Positions 43,097 through 52,238 are shown, counted from the first letter of the stretch. The stretch: DNA of 64,000 bases from Flagellatimonas centrodinii (GCF_016918765.2 NZ_CP092104.1:372001-436000), one strand, 5' to 3'. The notes: generated by a model not told the origin, from the sequence alone. A program made the numbers and translations.

Positions 43097-44236
43097 TCAG
43101 CCCCGTCGTCGCATCACGAAGGCGGTGAACGACAGGGCTGCCAGCACGGCCGCGGCGCCGGTGAAGGCCAGTGCGGTGCCGCCGACCTCGATCAGTGGTT
43201 GCACCGCAATCGGCGACAGGAACTGGCCGATGAACACCGCCGCGGTGAGCCCCCCGATCAGCTGCCCGCGGCGGGCCGGCGGGGTAAAACTGCTCAACCA
43301 GGTGGTGAGGTTGGGCACGGTCATGCCCAGGCCGGTGCCGGCCACAGCCAGTCCGACCAGCACCATCGGATAGGTGGTGGCACTGCCGACGATCAGGTAG
43401 CCCACGGCCATCAGCGCGTACACCAGCGAGACGATGGACACCGGTGGCAGCACGGCGCGCACCCGCGCGAACAGCAGCCCGGAAATGCCGCCGAACACGT
43501 TGCCGGTGGCAATGGCGATCCCGGTGGCAGTGCTGCTGCTGTCGGTCAGCGCCACCAGGTGATACGGCAACTGCACCGGGATGATGTAGAAGATCAGCAT
43601 GCCGACCAGCGCAGCGGCATAGATCACCGCGATCCGCATCCGCGGCACTGGCGCCTCGGCTGCGATATCAAGCTGGCGCTGCCGCGCCGGTTCTTCCAGC
43701 GCGCGAATCGAAGGCAACAGCAGCAATGGCACCAGGTAGACCAGAAACGAGGCCCGCCAATGGAGGTCGGCCGCCAACCCGCCGGCCAGCAGGAAGAACA
43801 CGCCGCCAAGACTCATGAACGCGCCCTGACGCCCGAGCACGCGCGCGCGTTCGTCGCCGCTGAAGTAGTCGGAAATCAGCGTGGTCACCGCAGTCATCAG
43901 CCCGGCCACCGCCACGCCGAGCAGCGCCCGGCCGACCAGAATGGTTTGCAACGAGTCCATCCAGGCGCCGGAGCTGCCGGCGACGATGTACAACCAGGCC
44001 GACACCACCAGGACGGGTAAGCGGCCGACACGGTCGACCAGCCAGCCGGCCACCGGCGCCGCCAGCACGATGAACAGGGCCGGCAGCGTCAGCACCAGCC
44101 GGGTCAGCAAATCGGCATGCGGGGTTTCGGCAAACACCGCCTCCAGCGCCGGCAGCGCTGGCGCCAGCGTGGCGCCGGCCATGACGGTGAGCGTGCTGAC
44201 CAGCAGCAGCGTCCATTGACGGGAAAGGAGGGGCAT
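43097..44236 (-). CDS. MFS transporter
   Basis: 379 aa, about 12 helices. Conserved features: GWLVDRVGRLPVLV (loop 2-3 motif), YFSGDERARVLGRQGAFMSLGG, and the second-half LARVRAVLP loop. The helix-5-like segment GTGLGMTVPNLTTWL and the short termini suit a DHA1-like drug/metabolite exporter. Substrate unknown. Flanked on both sides by palindromic repeat units; the 3' end runs directly into one. Confidence 0.88.
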   Translation of the reverse strand: MPLLSRQWTLLLVSTLTVMAGATLAPALPALEAVFAETPHADLLTRLVLTLPALFIVLAAPVAGWLVDRVGRLPVLVVSAWLYIVAGSSGAWMDSLQTILVGRALLGVAVAGLMTAVTTLISDYFSGDERARVLGRQGAFMSLGGVFFLLAGGLAADLHWRASFLVYLVPLLLLPSIRALEEPARQRQLDIAAEAPVPRMRIAVIYAAALVGMLIFYIIPVQLPYHLVALTDSSSTATGIAIATGNVFGGISGLLFARVRAVLPPVSIVSLVYALMAVGYLIVGSATTYPMVLVGLAVAGTGLGMTVPNLTTWLSSFTPPARRGQLIGGLTAAVFIGQFLSPIAVQPLIEVGGTALAFTGAAAVLAALSFTAFVMRRRG

Positions 44237-44278
44237 GCGGGCGGCACCTTAGCAGGCGCCTGTGACAGACGACAGCGC

Positions 44279-44470
44279 TGTCATCGCGAGGGCAGAGCCC
44301 GTGGCGATCTCGTTGGTGAAGGCAGCGCCGGTCGAACGAGATTGCCGCGTCCACTGCGCGGACTCGCCATGACAAACAGGAAAGGCTGCGCAGGCTCGCC
44401 ATGACAAACAGGGAGGGCTGCGCGGACTCGCAACGACAAGCCGCGCTGGCTCACCATGACTGACAGCCGC
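44279..44470. repeat. REP/MITE-like palindromic unit with 32-bp right-end tandem copies
   Basis: Starts GTCATCGCGAGGGCAGAGCC, contains GTGGCGATCTCGTTGG and ACGAGATTGCCGCGTCC, then three right-end copies beginning CTGCGCGG/CTGCGCAG at 44354, 44386 and 44418, exactly 32 bp apart, each with CTCGCCATGACAAACAGG-like sequence. Fills most of the gap between the MFS and cyclase genes, both on the minus strand. Confidence 0.88.
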
Positions 44471-44521
44471 GTGCTGCGTCGCGGCAAGACCGTTGCTCGT
44501 TGCGCGCAACGAGTATCGCCC

Positions 44522-45841
44522 TCAGCTGCTGGCGGCGGATGTCTCGGGGAACAGGGCGAAATGGCTCACCGGGTCGACCAGGCCCTTGACGGTGATCGGT
44601 GGCCGGATCTCCAGCCCGTCCTCGCCGGCCAGGGCGACGGTGCGCCGGTCAATCAGGATTTCACCATTCTGGGCTTCGCCACAAAGCCTGGAGGCCAGGT
44701 TCACGGTGGCACCGACGGCGGTGTATTCCAGCCGCGAGGCCGAACCGATGACACCGACGGTCACCACGCCGGTAGCGACCCCCAGACCGATGCCGAGGGT
44801 GTGCTCGTCGGTGCTCCAGCGTTGGGTCAGGGCCAGTCCGAGATGTCGAATCCGGCGCGCCATTTCCAGTGCGCAGCGGGCATGGTGCTCCACCGGCAGC
44901 GGGGCCCCCACCAGGATCAGGATGCCGTCACCGGCAAAATCCTTGATGGTGCCACCGAAGCGGCCAACCACTTCACCGACCTCGTCGTAGTACTCGCGCA
45001 ATACCCGCAGCACGCCGGAGGACTCGTTGGCCGCCGCGTAGGCGGTGAATCCGCGCAGGTCGCAGCAGACCACGCTGATCTCCAGCAGGTTCTCCTGCAT
45101 CGCCGACTTCATGCCGCGTTCCGACACCAGTTTGGCGACCTGCGGCGACAGGAACCGGCTCATGAACTGCCCGCGCTGCCCCTGCAGCACGTGGTAATGC
45201 ACGGCGCCCACCAACACCACCACTTCACCGATGACGGTGGTCACCGCTGCCCAGTCATGCGGCAGCACGAATCCGGCCATGAAGAATGGCACCGCGAGGG
45301 CCATGGCGATCACCCGGATGCGCTCGGCACGATCGGGTCGACGGTTGAGCAACAGGAGAATCGCCGCCAGCGCCGACAACGCAGCAAACTGCATTGGCAG
45401 CGCAAACAACCAGAAGCCGGGTCGGCGGTAGAAGGCCTCCAGACCGTGGGTGTCGATGGCCTGAAGAAAGTCGGTGACTCGCAGCTCCGGCCAGAGCGCG
45501 GAGAACACCAGGTACAGCACGGTAGCGAACTGGCCGGCACGCAAGCTGCGGTCGCCGGCGCGGGTATTGAGGCCGGGGGCCGCCGGCAGCGTCTGGCGCA
45601 CGCGCAACAGCCATTCCAGCAGCGCCATCATCGCCACGGCTTCGAACAGGGCGGCACCGAGCGACCACCGGGCGATCTGCGGGCCTGTCGCGGCCACCAG
45701 ACCGATCTGCAGCAGGATGGCGATGCCCAGCGCCGCCAACGACGTGGCCAGGGCCGCACTGGTGGCCGAGCGGCGGTCGGCCGACCAGAAGGCCAGGGCC
45801 ATGCCCAGGGCCATCATCGCCACCAGAAAATGTTGGGTCAC
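44522..45841 (-). CDS. Membrane-bound class III adenylate cyclase
   Basis: 439 aa if started at GTG 45841; ATG 45817 is the main alternative and the frame stays open to 46009. Six or seven membrane helices (about 3-215), then a class III cyclase domain (about 240-420): VVCCDLRGFTAYA (first metal Asp), GGTIKDFAGDGILILVGAP (second metal Asp) and LEYTAVGATVNLASRL. The last segment usually reads GD(T/A)VN; here GATVN. Substrate-defining Thr of YTA is kept, so cAMP is the likely product. No regulatory domain other than the membrane part. Confidence 0.88.
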   Translation of the reverse strand: MTQHFLVAMMALGMALAFWSADRRSATSAALATSLAALGIAILLQIGLVAATGPQIARWSLGAALFEAVAMMALLEWLLRVRQTLPAAPGLNTRAGDRSLRAGQFATVLYLVFSALWPELRVTDFLQAIDTHGLEAFYRRPGFWLFALPMQFAALSALAAILLLLNRRPDRAERIRVIAMALAVPFFMAGFVLPHDWAAVTTVIGEVVVLVGAVHYHVLQGQRGQFMSRFLSPQVAKLVSERGMKSAMQENLLEISVVCCDLRGFTAYAAANESSGVLRVLREYYDEVGEVVGRFGGTIKDFAGDGILILVGAPLPVEHHARCALEMARRIRHLGLALTQRWSTDEHTLGIGLGVATGVVTVGVIGSASRLEYTAVGATVNLASRLCGEAQNGEILIDRRTVALAGEDGLEIRPPITVKGLVDPVSHFALFPETSAASS

Positions 45842-45991
45842 TGTCGCGCACAGGTTCCGTTGCCTGCGACAGGATAACGCAGCGACGGCGCCGTTCGAGG
45901 GCGCAGGACGACCGCTGGTCTGGCGCCCGGAGTACGCGGCACCCCGATTTGGAGCTCTACAAGAAACTTTCCCGCAATATTTGTTGTGTTC

Positions 45992-46005
45992 CATGCACTT
46001 GCATG
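45992..46005. promoter_or_regulatory. Inverted repeat 1 upstream of the AbiEi-like gene
   Basis: CATGCA-CT-TGCATG within TTCCATGCACTTGCATG. It resembles the second site 56 bp downstream (TTCCGTGCACCTTTGCAC). Paired inverted repeats are the known operator arrangement for AbiEi autoregulation. Confidence 0.6.
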
Positions 46006-46038
46006 ACAAGTCTAATGTCGAGCTTTAGTTAAAAAGTC

Positions 46039-46067
46039 TTGCATTCCGTGCACCTTTGCACTTAAAT
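46039..46067 (+). promoter_or_regulatory. Promoter with inverted repeat 2 in its spacer, upstream of the AbiEi-like gene
   Basis: TTGCAT (46039-46044), 17-base spacer, TTAAAT (46062-46067). The inverted repeat GTGCA-CCTT-TGCAC (46048-46061) fills the spacer, so a bound protein would block polymerase. 48 bp before the ATG at 46115. Confidence 0.6.
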
Positions 46068-46114
46068 GATTACACCCTTCGACGGCGGCGGGCCCTCATC
46101 CGGTCCGTTGGTGA

Positions 46115-46732
46115 ATGGACGAAATCAACAAATCCGAGCAGATCCTGCGGCTGGCACAGTCGCTCGGCGTGTTGCGTCCCAAGGATCTGGTGCCATTCGG
46201 TATCCAGGCCGAGTATTTGCGCCGACTGTGCGACAAGGGCTTGATCAAGAAAGTGGGACGCGGCTCCTACGTCCCGGCCAAGGCAAGGATGAATGCGCGG
46301 CTGGCACTGGCGGTGGTGGGACGCGCGGTCCCCAATGGCGTCATCTGCCTGCAGTCGGCGCTGGCCTTTCACGGTATCGGTGAAGCGGACCCCGAAGTGG
46401 TCTACGTGGCCATCGAGCGGCGGGCAGCGCGGCCGCGGGTCGATCATCCCGAGGTGCGGGTGGCCCGTCTCGGTGGCCCGGCGTTCACCGAAGGGGTGGA
46501 GCTGCATACCATCGAGCATGTCGAGGTAGCGGTATACGGCCTTGAAAAAACGCTGGCCGACCTGTTCAAGTTCCGCAACAAGATCGGGCCGCATATTGCC
46601 GTCGATGCCCTGCGGGCCGCCATCAACCAGCGCCGCGTGTCGCTGGACCTGCTCTGGCACTACGCCAGCCTGTGTCGGGTGGAGCGGATCATGCGTCCCT
46701 ACGTCGACGCCCTCACCCTGGCCCTGCATTGA
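46115..46732 (+). CDS. Solo AbiEi-like (type IV antitoxin family) regulator
   Basis: 205 aa. N-terminal winged helix (about 8-55: EQILRLAQSLGVLRPKDLVPFGIQAEYLRRLCDKGLIKKVGRGSY) followed by the AbiEi C-terminal domain with LQSALAFHGIGEADPEVVYVAI and a ending region EVAVYGLEKTLADLFKFRNKIG. AbiEi normally represses the abiE operon and neutralises the AbiEii nucleotidyltransferase toxin; no AbiEii gene follows. Instead the stop overlaps the pldA start (TGATG). Either an orphan antitoxin or a transcription factor now controlling pldA. Confidence 0.88.
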   Translation: MDEINKSEQILRLAQSLGVLRPKDLVPFGIQAEYLRRLCDKGLIKKVGRGSYVPAKARMNARLALAVVGRAVPNGVICLQSALAFHGIGEADPEVVYVAIERRAARPRVDHPEVRVARLGGPAFTEGVELHTIEHVEVAVYGLEKTLADLFKFRNKIGPHIAVDALRAAINQRRVSLDLLWHYASLCRVERIMRPYVDALTLALH

Positions 46733-47688
46733 TGCTCGATCTCCGCTGTAACCGCACACGACGCCGGCTCGCCGGCCTGATGGTATTACTGCCTTCACTG
46801 GCGATGGCGGAATCCCCATCCCCCGGTCGGGCAGCCGGCCCGCAGCCGCTGCTGGCCGACCCCCCGGCTGCCAACGCCAGTGCGCAGGCACGCGACCCGG
46901 CAGCGGTCGGCGACGATTTCGACAACCGCGATGGGGGCTTCCTCGGGTTCCAGCGGCAGGCAGAAGACGCCTACTCGATCATCTCGGTGGCGCGCGGCCT
47001 GTCCACCCACAAGCCGATGTACCTGCTGCCGGTGGCCTACAGCCCCAATGCACCCGGACTCGATACCGAGGTGCTGTTCCAGATCAGCGCCAAGCAGAAG
47101 CTGTTCGCCTCACCCTGGTATTTCGGCTACACGCAGAAGTCGTTCTGGCAGGTCTACGACGAAGGCCGATCACGCCCGTTCCGCGAGACCAACTACAACC
47201 CGGAGCTGTTCTATCGCTGGACACCGGACCCCGAGCGCTGGCATCACTGGGGCGCCGACTTCGGCATCGAGCACGAATCCAACGGCCAGGACGTGCCGAT
47301 GTCACGCAGCTGGAATCGTCTCTACATCGCGCCGTTCCAGGCCAAGGGGCAGACGCTGCGGTACCTCAAGTTCTGGTATCGCATTCCCGAAGAGCGCAAG
47401 GACAGCCCGGGCGACCCCAAGGGCGACGACAACCCGCTGATTCATCGCTTCTTCGGCTATGCCGAGGCCAACGTGCAACGCCAGCTCGACGGCGGCGGCC
47501 TGGCGCACCTGATGCTGCGCGGCAACCCCTCGACCGGCAAGGGTGCCGTGCTGCTGAATTTCACCTGGCCGTCAGCCGATGGATACGTCTTCTACATGGT
47601 GCAGTTGTTCCACGGCTATGGCGAAAGCCTGATCGACTACGACCGGTCGATCACCCGCATCGGGCTGGGGTTCGCACTGGCGCGCTAG
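46732..47688 (+). CDS. pldA: Outer-membrane phospholipase A (OMPLA)
   Basis: 318 aa. Start ATG 46732 shares a base with the AbiEi-like stop. Signal peptide (LAGLMVLLPSLAMAE), a 50-residue Ala/Pro-rich lead, then the 12-strand barrel. The active-site residues are seen in FGIEHESNGQDVPMSRSWNR: His and Ser of HESNG and the Asn of SWNR, as in the E. coli His142-Ser144-Asn156 triad. YNPELFYRW and GYGESLIDYDRS are family motifs (calcium-site region). Hydrolyses phospholipids that reach the outer leaflet. Confidence 0.93.
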   Translation: MLDLRCNRTRRRLAGLMVLLPSLAMAESPSPGRAAGPQPLLADPPAANASAQARDPAAVGDDFDNRDGGFLGFQRQAEDAYSIISVARGLSTHKPMYLLPVAYSPNAPGLDTEVLFQISAKQKLFASPWYFGYTQKSFWQVYDEGRSRPFRETNYNPELFYRWTPDPERWHHWGADFGIEHESNGQDVPMSRSWNRLYIAPFQAKGQTLRYLKFWYRIPEERKDSPGDPKGDDNPLIHRFFGYAEANVQRQLDGGGLAHLMLRGNPSTGKGAVLLNFTWPSADGYVFYMVQLFHGYGESLIDYDRSITRIGLGFALAR

Positions 47689-47739
47689 ACGCGGTGAATC
47701 GGGAATCGTAACGGCAACAGCCGCAGCGCCCCTCGGCGC

Positions 47740-49071
47740 CTAAGTCGCCTGCGCCGCCAGGGTCAGTCCGTCGATCAACACCGACCCGGTGCGGATGCTG
47801 GAGTACGGCCGCAGGTCGTCGCCGAGGCCGACGATGTTGCGGAACATGTCGCGCAGGTTGCCCGCCACGGTGAGCTCATCCACCGGGTAGGCCAGCTCGC
47901 CGTTCTCGACCCAGAACCCTGCGGCGCCGCGGGAATAGTCCCCGGTCACCCCATTGACGCCATGGCCGAGCAGCTCGGTGACCAGCAGACCGCGCCCCAT
48001 CTGCTTCAGCAGCGCCTGCTGCGACTGCCGTTCTCCTTCGACCAGCAGGTTGTAGACGCCACCGGCGTTGCCGGTGGAGCTCAGCCCGAGGCGCCGCGCC
48101 GCATAGCTGCCCAGCAACCAGCCGCGCAGCACGCCCTGTTCCACCAGCGTGCGGTCGCTGGTGGCCACGCCTTCGCTGTCCCAGGCACTGCTGGCCGCAG
48201 CACCGGGCAGGAACGGCCGCTGCAACAGGTCGATCCCGGTCGGGAACACCGGCTGGTCAAGCGCATCCAGCAGGAAACTGGCGCGTCGGTAGAGGGCACC
48301 GCCGGAGATCGCGCCGACGAAGGCGCCAAACAGGCCTCGGGCCAGCTCGGGGGTGAACAGCACCGGCGCCTTCTGCGTCTGCAGCCGCCGTGCGCCGAGC
48401 CGACGCACGGCGCGACGGCCGGCTTCCGCCCCGACCGCTTCGGCAGCCTCCAGCCGGTCGGGACGCCGGTGGCTGGTGTACCAGTAGTCCCGCTGCATGT
48501 CGTCGCCATCGATGGCGACCACTGCGCAATTGAGCCCGTGTGAAGTGCTCTCGCGGGTGCCGAGAAACCCATGACTGTTGGCGTAGACACTGACCGTGCG
48601 GTGGGTGGACAAGGCCGCCCCCTCGCTCTGGCGGATGCGCGGGTCGACCGCCATCGCGGCGGCCTCGGTCGCGCGGGCGCTGGCGATGGCATCGACCGGG
48701 GCCAGATCCCAGGGATGATCCAGATCGAGGTCAGGGAACACGGTTGCCAGCCGCGCCGCATCGGCCAGCCCGCTGCAGGGGTCCTCGCCGGTGGCGCGGG
48801 CGATATCGAGCGCCGCCGATACCGAGGTGCGCAACCCGTCTTCGGAGAGGTCACCGGTACTCGCCGAGCCCTTGCGGTGCCCGATGTAGACCGTCACCGC
48901 CATTTCGCGGTCGTGCTGGAACTCCAGGCTCTCGACCGCCTGCTGACGCACCGATACCGAATAGCCACGCGATGTCGCCACCTGGGCTTCGGCGGCAGTG
49001 GCGCCACCGGCACGGGCATGGTCGAGCACCAGCTGGGCAGCGCGCGCCAGCATGTCGGGAATCTGGGTCAT
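47740..49071 (-). CDS. pmbA: PmbA/TldE metalloprotease-family subunit
   Basis: 443 aa. Family features: GYSVSVRQQAVESLEFQHDREM near the N terminus, AVVAIDGDDMQRDYWYTSHRRP, PVLFTPELARGLFGAFVGAISG, and GNAGGVYNLLVEGE, then GVNGVTGDYSRGAAGFWVENGE. PmbA (TldE) is the non-metal subunit that pairs with TldD to mature microcin B17-type peptides and degrade CcdA. tldD is not in the window. No HExxxH, as expected for this subunit. Confidence 0.93.
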   Translation of the reverse strand: MTQIPDMLARAAQLVLDHARAGGATAAEAQVATSRGYSVSVRQQAVESLEFQHDREMAVTVYIGHRKGSASTGDLSEDGLRTSVSAALDIARATGEDPCSGLADAARLATVFPDLDLDHPWDLAPVDAIASARATEAAAMAVDPRIRQSEGAALSTHRTVSVYANSHGFLGTRESTSHGLNCAVVAIDGDDMQRDYWYTSHRRPDRLEAAEAVGAEAGRRAVRRLGARRLQTQKAPVLFTPELARGLFGAFVGAISGGALYRRASFLLDALDQPVFPTGIDLLQRPFLPGAAASSAWDSEGVATSDRTLVEQGVLRGWLLGSYAARRLGLSSTGNAGGVYNLLVEGERQSQQALLKQMGRGLLVTELLGHGVNGVTGDYSRGAAGFWVENGELAYPVDELTVAGNLRDMFRNIVGLGDDLRPYSSIRTGSVLIDGLTLAAQAT

Positions 49072-49125
49072 GAAGTCACATCAGAACGGCACATGGGGCG
49101 CAAAGGGTAGCACCGCGACCCCGGA

Positions 49126-50469
49126 CTACGGGGTGGCGAGGCTGGCCAGGAGCTTGTCGTGAATGCTGTCGAAATCGCCGTTGGACATGACCAGAACGCG
49201 GTCACCCGGACGCGTGTCGGCCTGCAGGGCCGACACCAATTCGGGCACTGACGCGCCCAGGGTCAGGGGCGGCACCAATCCAACAAGGGTGGCTTGAGCA
49301 TCCCATTGCAGATCCGGACGTGCCAGCACGTAACAGTGGTCGGCCTCGCGCAGCGCCGCCGCCAGCTGCCGCGCATGGCTGCCGATGCGCATGCTGTTGG
49401 AGCGCGGCTCGAGTACCGCCAGCACACGGCCGCTACCCTGTTCCCGCAACGCGGCGATGGTGACCTCGATGGCAGTCGGGTGATGGGCAAAATCATCGTA
49501 AACCTGCACACCCGCCACCTCGCCCCGCAGTTCCAACCGCCGGCGGACATTGCGGAACGTCGCCAGACCCTGCCGCAGCGCCGGCAGCTCGACGCCGAGT
49601 GCCCGGGCAGCGGCAAAGGCGGCCAGCGTGTTGGCCCGGTTGTGCGGTCCGGGCAAGGGTGAGCTCACCGGCCCCTGGGCGACGCCGTCGATGGCCAGCG
49701 AGAAGCCGCCGGGCGCCGCCTCGGCCTGCCAACCGTCAGGAACGTTGAACCGGGTCACCGGGGTCCAGCAGCCTTGGGCCAGGACCCGTGCCAACGCCGG
49801 GTCCGCACCGTTGACGATCAGGGCGCCCTGCCCCGGCACGGTCCGCACCAGATGATGGAACTGGCGTTCGATCGCCGCCAGGTCGGGGAAGATGTCGGCG
49901 TGATCGAACTCGAGGTTGTTGAGGACGCAGGTCCGCGGACGGTAATGGATGAACTTGCTGCGTTTGTCGAAGAACGCGGTGTCGTACTCGTCGGCCTCGA
50001 TGACGAAACAGTCGCCACTGCCGAGCCGCGCCGACACGCCGAAGTTGAGCGGGACCCCGCCAACCAGAAAGCCGGGCTGCAACCCGGCCGACTCCAGCAG
50101 CCAGGCCAGCAACGCGCTGGTGGTGGTCTTGCCGTGGGTGCCCGCGACCGCCAGTACGTGGCGGCCCTGCAGCACGTTGTCGGCCAGCCACTGCGGGCCG
50201 CTGACATAGGGCAGCCCCTGATCAAGCACCCACTCCATGGCCGGATTGCCCCGGCTGACCACGTTGCCCACCACCACCACGTCGGGCGCCGGGTCGAGGT
50301 GCGCCGGGTCGTAGCCTGATCGCACGGTGATGCCCAGGGCCTGTAGCTGAGTGGACATCGGCGGCCAGGCATTGGCATCGGAGCCGGTGACCGTGTGACC
50401 GGCCTCGCGTGCCAGCGCGGCGATACCCGCCATGAAGGTGCCGCAGATGCCGAGGATGTGCAGATGCAT
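49126..50469 (-). CDS. mpl: UDP-N-acetylmuramate:L-Ala-gamma-D-Glu-meso-DAP ligase
   Basis: 447 aa. MHLHILGICGTFMAGIAALA at the N terminus, then the Mur ligase P-loop VAGTHGKTTTSALLAW, the Mpl-type IEADEYDTAFFDKRSKFIHY, LNNLEFDHADIF, and the C-terminal YDDFAHHPTAIEVTI. This is the recycling ligase that joins recovered murein tripeptide to UDP-MurNAc. Immediately followed (two bases) upstream by a membrane-protein gene on the same strand. Confidence 0.96.
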   Translation of the reverse strand: MHLHILGICGTFMAGIAALAREAGHTVTGSDANAWPPMSTQLQALGITVRSGYDPAHLDPAPDVVVVGNVVSRGNPAMEWVLDQGLPYVSGPQWLADNVLQGRHVLAVAGTHGKTTTSALLAWLLESAGLQPGFLVGGVPLNFGVSARLGSGDCFVIEADEYDTAFFDKRSKFIHYRPRTCVLNNLEFDHADIFPDLAAIERQFHHLVRTVPGQGALIVNGADPALARVLAQGCWTPVTRFNVPDGWQAEAAPGGFSLAIDGVAQGPVSSPLPGPHNRANTLAAFAAARALGVELPALRQGLATFRNVRRRLELRGEVAGVQVYDDFAHHPTAIEVTIAALREQGSGRVLAVLEPRSNSMRIGSHARQLAAALREADHCYVLARPDLQWDAQATLVGLVPPLTLGASVPELVSALQADTRPGDRVLVMSNGDFDSIHDKLLASLATP

Positions 50470-50470
50470 G

Positions 50471-51049
50471 TCAGCTGCCGACCAGCAGCGAGCCCACCAG
50501 GGTGCCGAACACCAGCACGCAGGTCATGGTCACGGCGACGACCGCGAAGGCCCACAGCAGTCCGGCCCCGAAACCGCTGTTGGTGGCATGGCGGAAAATG
50601 TGCGCGGAGACCACGAAGTTCCAGACATTCAGCAGATTCATCAGCAACACCGGCCCGCCGGGCAGATCTGGCGCGGCCATCGCGCCGGTCGCCAGTTCGG
50701 GGTCGGCCGCCAGCTCCAGCAGGATTGGCGCCACCTGCGCGAACGGGATCGCCATCAGGGCGGTCAACACCGCATTGGCGCAGAGCAGGGTCTGGAAGGT
50801 CTGGGTAAAGCGGTCTTCAACCTTGCGCACGCGCAGGATGCCGCGCGTCGCCAGCGCCATGCCGACCACGGTGGCGGTGGCCATGATCAGCGCCAGTGTC
50901 GGTGCCAGTGCCAGGGCATAGACGAAGAACACCGGTGTGGCGCCGAGTACGCAGACGGTGCGGGTCCACTGTGGCAAAAACGGGAAGTCCTGCGGTCCAG
51001 CGCGGAACAGTAGAACCTTGAGCGTGACGGACAGTGCCTGGGCGAACAT
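50471..51049 (-). CDS. Small integral membrane protein beside mpl, function unknown
   Basis: 192 aa, about five to six helices (VCVLGATPVFFVYALALAP, LALIMATATVVGMALA, LLCANAVLTALMAI, LLWAFAVVAVTMTCVLVFG). No motif recognised, although the pattern resembles Yip1-like proteins often found by mpl in gammaproteobacteria. Its stop lies one base from the mpl start, so the two are likely co-translated. Confidence 0.75.
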   Translation of the reverse strand: MFAQALSVTLKVLLFRAGPQDFPFLPQWTRTVCVLGATPVFFVYALALAPTLALIMATATVVGMALATRGILRVRKVEDRFTQTFQTLLCANAVLTALMAIPFAQVAPILLELAADPELATGAMAAPDLPGGPVLLMNLLNVWNFVVSAHIFRHATNSGFGAGLLWAFAVVAVTMTCVLVFGTLVGSLLVGS

Positions 51050-51112
51050 CTCGGGGGCCGTGAGAGGGGTCGCGCTATTCTACCCGCCCCTTTCCGAACC
51101 CCCCGACACCTG

Positions 51113-52210
51113 ATGACCCCACTCTGGATCGACACGGCGACGCAACTGCAGGCGGCCTGTGCACGATGGTCGGCGCGCCCCTGGATCACCGTCGATACCG
51201 AGTTCGTGCGCATCGACACCTACCGCGCGCGACTGTGTCTGGTGCAGGTAGGCGATGGCCACGAGAATGCCTGTATCGACACGCTGGCGATCGATGACCT
51301 ACAACCGCTGTGGGCGCTGCTGCATAACCCCGCAGTGCTCAAGGTGCTGCATGCCTGCAGCCAGGACTTTGAAATCGTGGTGGAACACACCGGCGCCACC
51401 CCGGCACCGGTGTTCGATACCCAGATTGCCGCGACGCTGCTGGGCTTCGGTGACCAGATCGGTTACGCCGGTCTGGTGGAGCGCTGCCTGGGCGTGGTGA
51501 TCGACAAGCGTCTGTCGCGCACTGACTGGGCGCGACGCCCCCTGACCGGCCCGGAGATTGCTTATGCGGCCGACGATGTTCGCCATCTGGCGACGCTCTA
51601 CCCGACCCTGCAACAGCAGGTCGCCGACGCTGGCCGTCTCGACTGGCTGGCGGAAGACTGTCAGCGGCTCACCGACGCCAACCGCTACAGTGTCAGGCCG
51701 GACGACGCCTGGCAGCGCTTGAAGGGCCTCGGCCGACTGGATGCCGCCAGCCAAAGCCGGGCGGTGGCGCTCGCTGCCTGGCGCGAAACCCAGGCACAGG
51801 CCCGCAACCGGCCGCGGAAGTGGATCATCGAGGATGCCGCCATCTATCAACTGGCGGAGCGCGCGCCGGACTCCGCGGCTGCGCTGGCACAGCTGTCGAG
51901 CCTGCCGCCGAAGACCCTGGAGCGCCACGGTAGTGCCCTGCTGGCGGTGCTGCAGGAGGCGCCGGCCGCCCGGCAGTGGATGCGCGACGAACTCGCAGGT
52001 GACGACAAAGCGCTGTTCAAGCGCCTGCAGGCGCTGGTGCGCGAGGCTGGCGAACGCCTGCAGTTACCACCGGGCTACCTGGCACCACGGCAGGACCTCG
52101 AGGCTCTGGTCCGCACCGGGCCTGCGGCCCGCGCAGGCGTGTTGCAAGGCTGGCGGCGGCCGGCCGTGGGCGAAGCGCTGCTGGCGGCACTGCCGCCCAC
52201 GTCGGATTGA
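51113..52210 (+). CDS. rnd: Ribonuclease D
   Basis: 365 aa. DEDDy exonuclease: WITVDTEFVRIDTYRARLCLVQ (Asp, Glu), VLHACSQDFEIV (Asp), and IAYAADDVRHLATLY (Tyr-Asp region). One HRDC-like helical domain follows (about 205-290, VALAAWRETQAQARNRPRKW) and a second less clear one. Trims tRNA 3' ends. ATG at 51113 is divergent from the membrane-protein gene with a 63-bp gap. Confidence 0.94.
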   Translation: MTPLWIDTATQLQAACARWSARPWITVDTEFVRIDTYRARLCLVQVGDGHENACIDTLAIDDLQPLWALLHNPAVLKVLHACSQDFEIVVEHTGATPAPVFDTQIAATLLGFGDQIGYAGLVERCLGVVIDKRLSRTDWARRPLTGPEIAYAADDVRHLATLYPTLQQQVADAGRLDWLAEDCQRLTDANRYSVRPDDAWQRLKGLGRLDAASQSRAVALAAWRETQAQARNRPRKWIIEDAAIYQLAERAPDSAAALAQLSSLPPKTLERHGSALLAVLQEAPAARQWMRDELAGDDKALFKRLQALVREAGERLQLPPGYLAPRQDLEALVRTGPAARAGVLQGWRRPAVGEALLAALPPTSD

Positions 52211-52238
52211 CCCTCACCGCATGAACTAGTCTAGGCCC

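Noticed and set aside
19542-46732. Nucleotidyltransferase (19.5 kb) and AbiEi-like gene (46.1 kb) as one split toxin-antitoxin pair
   Set aside because: They are 26 kb apart, have unrelated upstream palindromes, and the enzyme belongs to the GSU2403 type, not AbiEii.
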